Positions 54,398 through 63,258 of a DNA stretch of 64,000 bases are shown in pieces. Position numbers and translations under genes: made by a program. The stretch covers positions 124,001-188,000 of the forward strand of contig NZ_JHXV01000006.1 in NCBI RefSeq assembly GCF_000621625.1. Reading direction: 5' to 3'. This DNA is from Crocinitomix catalasitica ATCC 23190 (lineage in GTDB: Bacteria > Bacteroidota > Bacteroidia > Flavobacteriales_D > Crocinitomicaceae). The notes beneath the pieces were generated by a model. That model made no database searches. It was not told the DNA's origin and worked only from the letters and a program-made list of their open reading frames with translations. Numbering within the stretch: the stretch's first letter is position 1; each line of letters begins with the position of its first letter.

Positions 54398-56499
54398 CAA
54401 TCCTCTTTAATTTCTTCCAATAAATCTTCGGTTTCTTCTTCCAGAGCATTGATATCTGACATTATTTTATCCAAATCCCGCAAGGGTTTGTATTCATAGA
54501 AATACTTGGTAAAAGGTATTTCATAACCAATTTTGTCTTTCTCTCTGTCCATCCAAGCATCAGGAGCAAAAGGCAGTACTTCGGTCGCAAAGTAATCGTC
54601 CACATCTTGTTTCCAAGGGATGTTTTCGGAATCTCGTAAGTCAGTGTCGTATAGTGGTTTCACTTCCCAAGTGTTTACGGGTCCTGTTTGGTCGTTTTCT
54701 TCCAATGGGTTATCAAAAACTTCATTGGCTTCTTCGTCTTTCTCACCAATCGTATCTCTAAAAAGTTTGATTTGCCCTTTGTTGAGTTTGGAAGAAAGTC
54801 CTCTATTCAGTTTTGTGAAAAACAAATGGTCGTCCATAATTCGACCATCATCTTTTAAGTTTGCAAGAGCTGAAATAAATTCTTTTTGTTTCGAGATTCC
54901 TTTTTCAATGTCTTTTCTAGCATCTTCTGGCTTCTTCTTTTTACTGGTTGCTAGCTCAATAAATTTCCTATGTTCTTTTAGTCTTTTGATGCTTACTTCA
55001 TTGGCTTCAAAAGCTAATCTCAAAGGGCGTTCTACAATTACTTTGCGGTATTTGAAATCTTCGTAATCAAAAATCTTAACAACTTCTGTATCTTTGTTTT
55101 TTTCATCATCCTGTCTTACTGGGATTGTAGCATCATCAAACTTGATATACATTTGTGTTAAGTCAGCAATTCCCTGGTCAGATATTTTGTATTGCTTTTT
55201 ACCAATGCTGCGTCTGAGCTTTTCAGTAAAGTTGTTATGAACACCGTTGATTAGCTGAACTCTGTTTTTTCTTTCTTCTGGTTTATTGTTGTTCAATACC
55301 CAGATGTAAGTACTAATTGGTGTTCCAAAAAATAAATCTTTAGGCAAAGCTACAATGGTGTCAAGTAAATCTTCTTCCAAAATCCAACCTCTAATGTTAC
55401 TCCAGCCACCGCCTGCATCACCGTTGAAAAGTGGAGAACCGTTAAAGACAATCCCAATCTTTGAACCTTTTGGATTCATTTTGTCAATCATGTGCTGTAA
55501 GAACAACAACGAGCCATCACTTACATCAGGTAAGCCTGCTTGAAATCGACCAGAAGCACCCAATTCCGCTTCTTCTTCTACATACTCACGCATGTTTTTC
55601 CAGTCATCTCCAAAAGGTGGATTGGTAAGCATGTAGTTAAATTGTTTTCCAATCAATTTATCTTTTGTAATAGTGTTACCATGTTTAATGTTGTCGGCTG
55701 CTTCACCTTTCATTAAAACATCAGATTTGGCAATCGCATAAGTCTGTTCGTTTATTTCTTGACCAAACAGAAAGACATCTAAATCCTTATTAATTGTATT
55801 TACAAGATGTTCTTTAGCTTCTGTGAGCATTCCTCCAGTTCCACAACAAGGGTCATAAATCATGATTCCAGCACCCTTTTCATTCAATTTTTTTTCTTCT
55901 CCTGCGAAAACAAGATTTACCATGAGTTGGACAACTTCTCTTGGCGTATAGTACTGTCCAGCTTTTTCATTTGTGGTTTCCTTTGCTTTTCGAATTAGAA
56001 TTTCGAAAACAGTACCCATTGTGTGGTTGTCAACCACATTCGTATGTAGGTCAATTTTGGTAAATTCCAAAGTGACAATGTAGAGTAGTTCTTTTCTTAG
56101 GAGTGTTTCATAAATAGGGGAAAGTCCTTTTTCTTCGCCACCTGAAAAGTTGTAAAGGATGTCTTTAATGTTTGTGCTGAATCCCTTTAAGTAAGCGTCA
56201 AAGTTTTCTCCAATATCAGAAGGAGATTTTACCAGTTTAGATAACGTAAATCCAGACGTATTATAGAATTGTTGCTTTGAAGCATTTTTTAAAAGTTTGT
56301 CTCTTGTGTCAGGTGGAAGCTTGCTATGCTTTTCAAATGCTTTGTCAACCGCTTCTTGATTTGCTTCAAGAACGCAATCCAAACGTCTTAAAAGTGTAAA
56401 AGGAAGTATAACTTCCTCATAGTCTTTTTCTGCATATTCGTCTCTGATTAACTCTTTTATCGCCCAGATAAAATCTGCGAACTGGTTTATATTTTCCAT
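54397..56499 (-). CDS. hsdM: Type I restriction-modification DNA methyltransferase subunit
   Basis: 700 residues. N-terminal helical domain, then an N6-adenine methyltransferase: GQYYTPREV (181-189), SAM motif I DPCCGTGGM (216-224) and catalytic NPPFGDDW (293-300). A long C-terminal helical extension interacts with HsdS. First intact gene of the operon; its ATG immediately follows the stop of an XRE regulator remnant. Confidence 0.96.
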   Translation of the reverse strand: MENINQFADFIWAIKELIRDEYAEKDYEEVILPFTLLRRLDCVLEANQEAVDKAFEKHSKLPPDTRDKLLKNASKQQFYNTSGFTLSKLVKSPSDIGENFDAYLKGFSTNIKDILYNFSGGEEKGLSPIYETLLRKELLYIVTLEFTKIDLHTNVVDNHTMGTVFEILIRKAKETTNEKAGQYYTPREVVQLMVNLVFAGEEKKLNEKGAGIMIYDPCCGTGGMLTEAKEHLVNTINKDLDVFLFGQEINEQTYAIAKSDVLMKGEAADNIKHGNTITKDKLIGKQFNYMLTNPPFGDDWKNMREYVEEEAELGASGRFQAGLPDVSDGSLLFLQHMIDKMNPKGSKIGIVFNGSPLFNGDAGGGWSNIRGWILEEDLLDTIVALPKDLFFGTPISTYIWVLNNNKPEERKNRVQLINGVHNNFTEKLRRSIGKKQYKISDQGIADLTQMYIKFDDATIPVRQDDEKNKDTEVVKIFDYEDFKYRKVIVERPLRLAFEANEVSIKRLKEHRKFIELATSKKKKPEDARKDIEKGISKQKEFISALANLKDDGRIMDDHLFFTKLNRGLSSKLNKGQIKLFRDTIGEKDEEANEVFDNPLEENDQTGPVNTWEVKPLYDTDLRDSENIPWKQDVDDYFATEVLPFAPDAWMDREKDKIGYEIPFTKYFYEYKPLRDLDKIMSDINALEEETEDLLEEIKED

Positions 56500-56628
56500 T
56501 TATTTATTTTCTTCTTGTATTAAGTCTTTTACTTCAACATCAAGGATTTTCGCAATCTCAAATAGAATTTCAAGTCTTGGTTGTTGTCTGTTCTGTACAT
56601 AACCATTCACCATATTGTAACTCTTTTT
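56500..56628 (-). pseudogene. C-terminal remnant of an XRE-type regulator
   Basis: About 42 codons reading KKSYNMVNGYVQNRQQPRLE then ILFEIAKILDVEVKDLIQEE, the recognition helix and C-terminal half of a Cro/CI HTH domain. A TAA stop in frame just upstream, next to an A7 run, and no start codon show that the front half is missing. Its stop abuts the hsdM ATG, as for a former controller gene of the operon. An internal ATG at 56613 leaves only 37 residues. Confidence 0.75.
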
Positions 56629-57078
56629 TTAAGCTTTGTGTTCTCCTATTTATTTAATTACATTTACTAATAAATCGTTTTTTATTTGACGCAATTTTAA
56701 ATAGAGTGCCTAATTTATGAGTAATTATTCAGCAAACACATTTAATATGTATCAAAAATTTATTGGCAATTCAAAATATAACATGTAATTTGTTTACCTT
56801 TTTATTTTCTATTACATGCATTATATGTAACTTGCTGAGGATGACGTTATAAATGAAATGTTTGTTTTTCTTATAGATCACACTAATTATTTAAAGTGTT
56901 TACAAATAATAGGCATGGGTAAAGATCTAATTTTAACAATAGGTTATGAAATACATCGAATTAGTTATGATTTATTGTCTTACAAGACCTCAAAGTTGGG
57001 GATATGAGAGACATAAGTGGCATGAAAGATGGAAGAATAAATAGGTTATTATATTTAGCTATGCAATATTCTTTTAAA
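56629..57078. other. AT-rich gap upstream of the hsd operon with repeated TTACAT/ATGTAA motifs
   Basis: Contains ACATGTAA (56781-56788), TTACAT and ATGTAA facing each other at 56812-56817 and 56825-56830, and TTACATTT near 56658. They may be operators of the lost XRE regulator. A 49-residue ORF on the plus strand (56858-57007) is not convincing. No perfect promoter box for hsdM was found. Confidence 0.4.
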
Positions 57079-57993
57079 CTATACACCAAAAGCAATAGAA
57101 AAAGTTGTTTTCAATCCATTTACAGTTTCATTAAATAACTGTTGATAACCTATTTTTAAATTTAAACTTCTATTAACTAAAGAATTTATTATTAGATAAC
57201 CTTGAAAAGACATAACATATTGATCGTTAGTTTTGTATAGTTGTTGCATAATGTGTTTTTCACCTGTTGCCGCTTGTAATATGAGCGAGATAGAAAAAGT
57301 ACCTTCATTAAAATTTCCATTGTCATTATACCCCATTACTTCAGCCGCACCAGTATAAGTTATTCCGATTCCACTTCCTCCTACTATTTCCAAAGTATTA
57401 TTTCCAAAGCCATTTCGTATATTTAAAGCTCTCATATCTATGTAGAAACCCCAAAATAATTTATCTGTTTTATCTTTATTTAATGGTATTGCGAATGAGG
57501 GCATTGTTCTTATTGTGATTGGCGCTGCTTCATAATCAACAAGATCTAACGCGCTTGCTGAATTACTTGAATCATAATTGGTTGAAAGCTTTGAAATTAC
57601 TAGGATAGGTAAGTTAATTCTATATTTCTGAATTCTATCATTATATGCTTCTTTTGTCTGACTATGACGTAGCTCAAATGATTCTTTTGTTGGATTGCCA
57701 AAAAATAACTTGTAATGTATTACTTGAGAACTTACAGACAACCTATTTTCCCCTATATTTAGCAGAGAATATGAAAGCGCATTGTTATTAAAAAAGGAAA
57801 CGACTTTTCCTTTATGTATGTCTTCATTTACATCAGTTGCTTTATCCACAGCTTCATAGTATTCTCTACCATCTTCATGTATTTTAGTTTTTAATTTAAT
57901 AGGATCTTTGACTGGTATTGTAAACGGTGCTTGGCTAATTGCCGATTGGCAATAGCACATCGTCACGGTTATCATGAGTATTGTAAGTTTCAT
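57079..57993 (-). CDS. Exported protein of unknown function, beta-barrel-like
   Basis: 304 residues from ATG 57993 (MKLTILMITVTMCYCQSAIS), a better signal peptide than the longer start at 58014. Alternating strands rich in Asn, Ser and Tyr, ending in KTTFSIAFGV, suggest a small outer-membrane barrel. It lies within the inserted segment next to the hsd operon, so it may be cargo. A near-consensus TATATTG is upstream. Confidence 0.65.
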   Translation of the reverse strand: MKLTILMITVTMCYCQSAISQAPFTIPVKDPIKLKTKIHEDGREYYEAVDKATDVNEDIHKGKVVSFFNNNALSYSLLNIGENRLSVSSQVIHYKLFFGNPTKESFELRHSQTKEAYNDRIQKYRINLPILVISKLSTNYDSSNSASALDLVDYEAAPITIRTMPSFAIPLNKDKTDKLFWGFYIDMRALNIRNGFGNNTLEIVGGSGIGITYTGAAEVMGYNDNGNFNEGTFSISLILQAATGEKHIMQQLYKTNDQYVMSFQGYLIINSLVNRSLNLKIGYQQLFNETVNGLKTTFSIAFGV

Positions 57994-58086
57994 ATCGTTA
58001 GATTTGAGCTGCAATATAATATTTTATTTTAAACCGTATTGTTTTAATGTAAAGTAAATCAGTGCATTTGACATATATATATATAA

Positions 58087-59220
58087 ATTGACACGATAAA
58101 AAGAGTCGATCTCGTCCGTGAAATATATGGAACATACATCCCCAATCACGAAGGAGAAAAAGCAGCCGCATTTATTTTATACCGCTCAGCTTACCACGAT
58201 TCTTTATACGAATTTGTAGATAAATTTGAGTCGAATAACGATTCATGTATGATTCAATTCAAAGCTGAGATTCCAACCGGTGATCGGCACTTTTTTAAAC
58301 TTGCGGCATTGTCTGAAGACAGTGATACCATGTATTCGTACCCTACCTATTATTTTACGCTAGACCAAGAACCTCCGGCGGAACCGACCGATTTTAATGG
58401 TGAAATAGATTCATTAGGCGTCGCAACCTTAACTTGGACACCTCCGGCTGATCAAGACATACAAGGATATAGAATTTACCGCACGAATACTTTGCGGGAA
58501 GAATTTGTTGAAATCACGACAGCATTAAAAACAGACCTTATTTATCGGGACACCTTGTATTTAGACAACCTCAGTTCGGAGGTTTATTATCGCATCCGAA
58601 CAGTCGATTTAAATTATAATAATTCAACATTGACACCACCCATTAAATTACTGAAGCCAGACACCATTCCACCCGTTCCACCTGCTTTTAAATCCTATAA
58701 AGTTGAAAATGGTGGTATTGCTTTAACTTGGGCGAATTCTAAAAGTGATGACGTGATAAAAACGGGAATCCTTAAACAGTCAAAAGTAAAAGAAGAGGTG
58801 ATTGAAATTGTTGCAGATCAAATTAATTTCGTTGACACAACTTGCGAAATTGGCATGAAATATTCCTATACTTTATTCGCCGAAGACGAACAAGAAAATC
58901 GGTCATTTTCAAAGCCATTAAACTTAGTTTATGAGGTTGGTTTTCGAGCAGCCCCCAATCAATTAAAAGCCGAAGTTGACCGTACAGCAAAAACCATTTT
59001 ATTGACATGGAATCATCAAGTTTCGGATATTTATGCCATTCAAATCTATCGCAGTAAAAATGAACAACCTTTCAGATTAGTGGAGTCAATCCACGAAAAC
59101 ACTAGCGCATACACCGATCAGCATTTGTCCATGAACAATATTTATCGTTATAAAATCAATATGGTTTTACAAAGCGGTAAAAGTACTAAAATGAGTGAAG
59201 TGGTTGAGGTGGTTTATTAG
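58087..59220 (+). pseudogene. 5'-truncated fibronectin type III repeat protein gene
   Basis: The frame is open from 58087 and is protein-like before the first ATG at 58249 (VDLVREIYGTYIPNHEGEKA), so the true start is lost. The 378 remaining codons hold three or four FN3 modules, for example ATLTWTPPADQDIQGYRIYR, IALTWANSKSDD and ILLTWNHQVSDIYAIQIYRS. No T9SS domain follows. A C-terminal remnant, cut at the same inserted segment as the barrel gene. Confidence 0.72.
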
Positions 59221-59718
59221 GCTTGGCCTATTAGTATTGAGTTTATAGTACTGAGTCGTTAGTCCGGTAAAATTGACATGCGTGCTTGCAATCACTTCTT
59301 TGTGAAATATAGCACTATTTTCCCTACTGCATTCATTCATTAGAATTACACCCATACTCCGCGCTGAGCAGCAGTCGGTGAGATGCCATAGGTAAACATA
59401 GCATGCAAATCCTACACTTCTACCGCACCCCACAAATAATCCCGAAGGGATGTCATAAGTCAACATAGGATGCAAATCCTATGTTTCTACCGCACCCCAC
59501 AAATAATCCCGAAGGGATGTCATAAGTCAACATAGGATGCAAATCCTACACTTCTACCGCACCCCTCAAATAATCCCGAAGGGATGATATAAGTCAACAT
59601 AGGATGTTAATCCTATGTTTCTTAAAAAGCCCTGAAGGGGCGTTATAACCCCTGTCAAACTCCTATAATTCAGTCTGCTGAATTTCAATTTCCAAGAATT
59701 ATCCCTAATTTTAAAGGC
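59221..59718. repeat. Gene-free region with 67-bp tandem repeats
   Basis: Three full units with exact 67-bp spacing (CCCGAAGGGA at 59441, 59508 and 59575), a partial degenerate unit before them (from about 59380) and a shortened one after (to about 59650). Each unit carries two short palindromes, ATCCCGAAGGGAT and ATAGGATGCAAATCCTA, and a CCGCACCCC stretch. Resembles the REP-like intergenic repeats common in Bacteroidota. Confidence 0.85.
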
Positions 59719-60807
59719 ATGTCCTTCAAAACAAAAATAATATTCACCGCTGACGATTTCGGAGTAGAAAACTCTATCAACGAAGGCATTATTGACCTCG
59801 TTCAAAAGGGGATTATCAATTCGGTTGAGGTATTGCCAAACTTCGGTCCCAAAGGAGAGAAAAGTGTTTACAATACCCTAAAATTAATCGATGCAGCAGC
59901 AAATATTCCCCACCTCGAATTGGGGATACATTTTACAATCACTTCGGGCAATGCTTTAACAAATCACAGCGATTTAAAACCAATATTAGAAACAGGTTCC
60001 AATATAAACGAATTTGTTTCCTTTCAAACTTTGAATAGCAAGGCAAGTTATGAAGCGGTGAAAGGAGAGCTTTTGGCGCAAGCAAATGTTTTATTGGGAA
60101 ACCCTAAAATTGCACCATTCATCACCCATATTTCGAATCACCACGATGCTTTATGGTTTTACCCGCCCTATACACGCGCATTAATTGATATTGCCAATCA
60201 GTTGAATTTACCAGTGCGCAATCCGCGTTCGTATCCTGCGAGTAGAACTTGGGTATATTATGCCTTGCAGAACAAAATTAAACTCGCTAAAAAATCAAAA
60301 GACAGATCTCAGATAGAGGGAGCATACGAACTACGCAAATTAGGTTTTTTCCCCAATCAATCCTTATCCTATTGTACGACAGATTATATGGACAATCGGT
60401 TTTACGGTGTAATGGACAATTTTTTTGCAGCAGATCCTAGAGATGTTCACGCAGCACTTCGCGCCAAAAGGAGAAAAATTAAAAACATGTTTGATAAAGC
60501 TGCAGCTGCGGGCCCTTATGGCAAAAGAGCAGAGATTATTGAGTTCATGTTCCACTTGCGAAAAGGAAAAGTAATGGACGCTGAGTTGGCTGGTAAGGCA
60601 ACGCATGTTGCAGGTTATAAAGGCATTGATTTGGCCTATTTTGATGGTCGAACAATAGAATATTTAGCCCTCCATAAATACAAAGATTTTATTTTAGAAC
60701 AACTCAATTCTGAATACCTAACAACAGGTTCGTGGAGCGATTGCAAAGATTTTATTTTATTCGCAAAAAACAATACAAATTCAATGAGTAAAAGTTCCGT
60801 CGTATAG
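59719..60807 (+). CDS. ChbG/HpnK (YdjC) family deacetylase-like protein
   Basis: 362 residues. YdjC/ChbG fold with the metal-binding Asp in FTADDFGVENSINEG and His residues in HLELGIHF and HISNHHDALWFYP. Family members deacetylate chitooligosaccharides or hopanoid sugars. It is longer than ChbG (about 250), with an extra C-terminal part of about 120 residues. Substrate not deducible. Confidence 0.82.
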   Translation: MSFKTKIIFTADDFGVENSINEGIIDLVQKGIINSVEVLPNFGPKGEKSVYNTLKLIDAAANIPHLELGIHFTITSGNALTNHSDLKPILETGSNINEFVSFQTLNSKASYEAVKGELLAQANVLLGNPKIAPFITHISNHHDALWFYPPYTRALIDIANQLNLPVRNPRSYPASRTWVYYALQNKIKLAKKSKDRSQIEGAYELRKLGFFPNQSLSYCTTDYMDNRFYGVMDNFFAADPRDVHAALRAKRRKIKNMFDKAAAAGPYGKRAEIIEFMFHLRKGKVMDAELAGKATHVAGYKGIDLAYFDGRTIEYLALHKYKDFILEQLNSEYLTTGSWSDCKDFILFAKNNTNSMSKSSVV

Positions 60808-61005
60808 GTCTGATTTAACGTTCGCTTAACCTTAATTTAATTGAACGAATTACAAACATTCGTTTTAAACGAAACATAATCAATTGTTTATATTCAGTTT
60901 ATACGATTTGAACAATTTGAGACGTCCTCCATTATTTATGCTGAGTGCTTACAAGAAAATGAAAGCAAAATCACGGTCGCTATATTATATTTCGCCGGTT
61001 AATTT
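60808..61005. other. Gap between the deacetylase gene and the two-hairpin element
   Basis: AT-rich, with repeated GAACGAATTACAAACATTCGTT-like short palindromes (ACGAAT/ATTCGT near 60845-60862). No gene supported; an ORF here runs into the repeat element and is rejected. Confidence 0.35.
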
Positions 61006-61107
61006 GGGCGTTACCCTCCCCAAAGTGTTGGGGATGGTCGTGCTTTTCGCTCTAATCTTTTTTCCACTTGACGTAGAAAAAAGGATATCCGCTGCAATCA
61101 CTAACGC
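61006..61107. repeat. Two-hairpin intergenic element
   Basis: Outer arms GCGTTA (61008-61013) and TAACGC (61102-61107) enclose hairpin 1 (CCCC 61018-61021 with GGGG 61030-61033, extended) and hairpin 2 (CTTTTTTC 61057-61064 with GAAAAAAG 61076-61083). CGCTnnAATC follows hairpin 1 and is repeated after hairpin 2. I recall similar elements between genes in other Bacteroidota but cannot verify it here. Confidence 0.65.
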
Positions 61108-61225
61108 GGATACGAGTCGTAGTGAATTCGTCGCTTGTCTTGAGTTCTTATTCCTTAGTAAGTAATAATCAGTACACAATCTTTTTTCAACTCACTTAAT
61201 TATTGTAATTTAGTAAGCAACACCC

Positions 61226-62800
61226 ATGTTAAAACCCCGACACTATATCCTTTTATTATTTTCATTCATGCTAATGACTGTTGTTTTTGCGCAACCAACT
61301 ATCAATGAGCGGTACGAAATTGATAGGGCGAGTAATTCAATGTTTGGAAGTGTGGTGAGTACTGATTCTTGTTATTTTGTAGGAGGGGGGCATGGATCTT
61401 TACCAGGCTTTTATGATAGAAAAGGAAATTTTATCAAATATAATTTTGACGGAAGTATTAATACCTTAACTATTGTAGATGCTGATACTTTAGGGATGGA
61501 TTTATGGTTAGGGAATAACCTTATTAAAACGTTAGATGGAAATTTAGCCTGTTATATTTATGGATATAATGCCGACAACAAAGTTGGCTTTACGTTTGTG
61601 AAAATTTCTCCTACTGGTGAAATACTCACTATGAATTATAATAATTCATTTTATATTGAAGATTCTAACGACGGTAAAAACCCTTCTACGCTAATACAAA
61701 GTGCAGACAGTACCTATTTCGGAATCGTTCATGTGTTTAATTTGGGTAGTTCATTAGGAGGTATCACCTTTTTCAGGTTAGACAAACACGGTAACTTGAT
61801 GTACAAAAAAACCTTTTATGGTGACAGTATTGCAACTTATAATACGCTAAGATCTGCCAGCATGGTTCAATTGAACGACACCGAATTAATGATAGGTTGC
61901 GCTTACCGCAAAGACGCACATGAAACTTCAGAGGTCCGGCACCATACCCGTTTAATGAAAATTGATACACTGGGGGAATTACTAGAAGAACATACCTATT
62001 ATGAAGATGATTTAAGTTACGATTGTAATAGCTTAACCCGAACTGCGGACGGTGGCTTTTTATATGGGGGCAGAATAGGATTGTATTATCCAGAATACGA
62101 TGGGATATTATATAAATCTCGTGTAGTTAAACTTAATGAAGATTATTCGGTGGCATGGGAGATACCTTATGGTGATTATTATACTTCTGGGTTTGCCAAG
62201 AATTTCACAAAAATATTGCCTTTAAATGAAAGGGAATTTGTGGTAACTGGATATGTCCATACAGAGACAGGTATTATGGGCTGTTTAGTAAAGTTTAATA
62301 TTGACGGGGAATTATTATGGCACCGTAAATACATGAAAGTTCCACTGGCGGAATCGGGTAATGAACATTACTTATACGACGTTGAACAAACCCCAGACGG
62401 CGGTTTTGTAATGGTGGGTCAGGCTTTTGATCGACTCGAAATTACCGACCTACCCGGTCAAAAAGCATGGCTTGTAAAAACAGACGAATATGGTTGTTTA
62501 GTACCAGGTTGTGAAGATGATGATTTGGGGATAGATAATCCAGTTAAAACAGTGCAAAGCAAAATTTACCCCAACCCAGCAAAAAACACTTTGTTTTATT
62601 ACCACCACCAAGATAATTTTGAACCTGTTACCATTACTATTCACTCCATTCATGGTCAACAAGTGCACGAATGGCAACTCCATAGCAACGATATCACCTG
62701 TGAGGTTGATATTTCACATTTTGAAACTGGGGTTTATGTGTTGAATGTTGTGAGTGAAAGTGGAGAGATGTTGGGGAGTGAGAAGTTTGTGAAGGAGTAG
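61226..62800 (+). CDS. T9SS-sorted secreted protein
   Basis: 524 residues. Signal peptide MLKPRHYILLLFSFMLMTVV ending at FAQ. The body has propeller-like repeats (TLDGNLACYIYG, TADGGFLYGGR, TPDGGFVMVGQAF). The C terminus is a type A sorting domain: KIYPNPAKNTLFYYHH, HSIHGQQVHEW, FETGVYVLNVVSESG. Expected at the cell surface. Function unknown. Confidence 0.85.
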   Translation: MLKPRHYILLLFSFMLMTVVFAQPTINERYEIDRASNSMFGSVVSTDSCYFVGGGHGSLPGFYDRKGNFIKYNFDGSINTLTIVDADTLGMDLWLGNNLIKTLDGNLACYIYGYNADNKVGFTFVKISPTGEILTMNYNNSFYIEDSNDGKNPSTLIQSADSTYFGIVHVFNLGSSLGGITFFRLDKHGNLMYKKTFYGDSIATYNTLRSASMVQLNDTELMIGCAYRKDAHETSEVRHHTRLMKIDTLGELLEEHTYYEDDLSYDCNSLTRTADGGFLYGGRIGLYYPEYDGILYKSRVVKLNEDYSVAWEIPYGDYYTSGFAKNFTKILPLNEREFVVTGYVHTETGIMGCLVKFNIDGELLWHRKYMKVPLAESGNEHYLYDVEQTPDGGFVMVGQAFDRLEITDLPGQKAWLVKTDEYGCLVPGCEDDDLGIDNPVKTVQSKIYPNPAKNTLFYYHHQDNFEPVTITIHSIHGQQVHEWQLHSNDITCEVDISHFETGVYVLNVVSESGEMLGSEKFVKE

Positions 62801-63258
62801 GTTGCTCACTGGCGTTCACAAGAGTGAATAGTTGTTAGTAAATAGGAAGGCATAAAAATAGTTTAACCACAAAGTTCGCCAAGGTTTTCACTAAGGCCAC
62901 AAAGGCCCGCTTGTAATTTCAGACAAACGTGCATCTTGAACTTCTCTGAGAAGGAGGAATAGACCACGTCAAAAATCGTGAGTACTGGATCCTTTATTGA
63001 CCCCTGCGTCGCCCTGAGCATCAGTCGAAGGGTAGGGGTCATATGTCCTCTGAATAATACACATCGAAAATAATCTGCAAAAATCCTTTAGAACTCAACA
63101 CAACAACAGCCTTCAAATCGCAAAATCTGTGGTAATCTGAGTAATCTGTGGTAAAAAATATCACAAATATCCTTTAAATCGCAAAATCTGGCTTAAATCA
63201 CATGTTTTTAATAAATTAAGATTAAATTTATTCGCATTAAATTTTTGGAAACCCTAAC
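62801..63258. other. Gene-free region made of short intergenic repeats
   Basis: CACAAAG-type repeats near 62867-62905, a GCCCTGAGCATCAGTCGAAG segment near 63010, and three related copies of AATCTG(TG)G(TAA) near 63118-63195. These look like mosaic non-coding repeat debris. No gene seen. Confidence 0.5.

Noticed and set aside
54398-54400. TTG start of hsdS one codon upstream
   Set aside because: The ATG at 54397 overlaps the hsdM stop in the usual TGATG way.
56858-57007. 49-residue ORF on the plus strand upstream of the hsd operon
   Set aside because: No promoter or homology cue; composition is as expected from AT-rich DNA. It could be a gene remnant but I cannot support it.
58071-58090. Target-site duplication at the island ends
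   Set aside because: The two junctions share only a short AATTGA-like string, which is expected by chance in AT-rich DNA.
59380-59650. CRISPR array
   Set aside because: The repeats are 67 bp with no unique spacers; they are simple tandem copies.
60884-61165. Plus-strand ORF of 93 codons
   Set aside because: It runs across the two-hairpin repeat element; the protein looks like a chance translation of the structured repeat.
60985-61179. Minus-strand ORF of 64 codons
   Set aside because: Also a translation of the two-hairpin element on the other strand.
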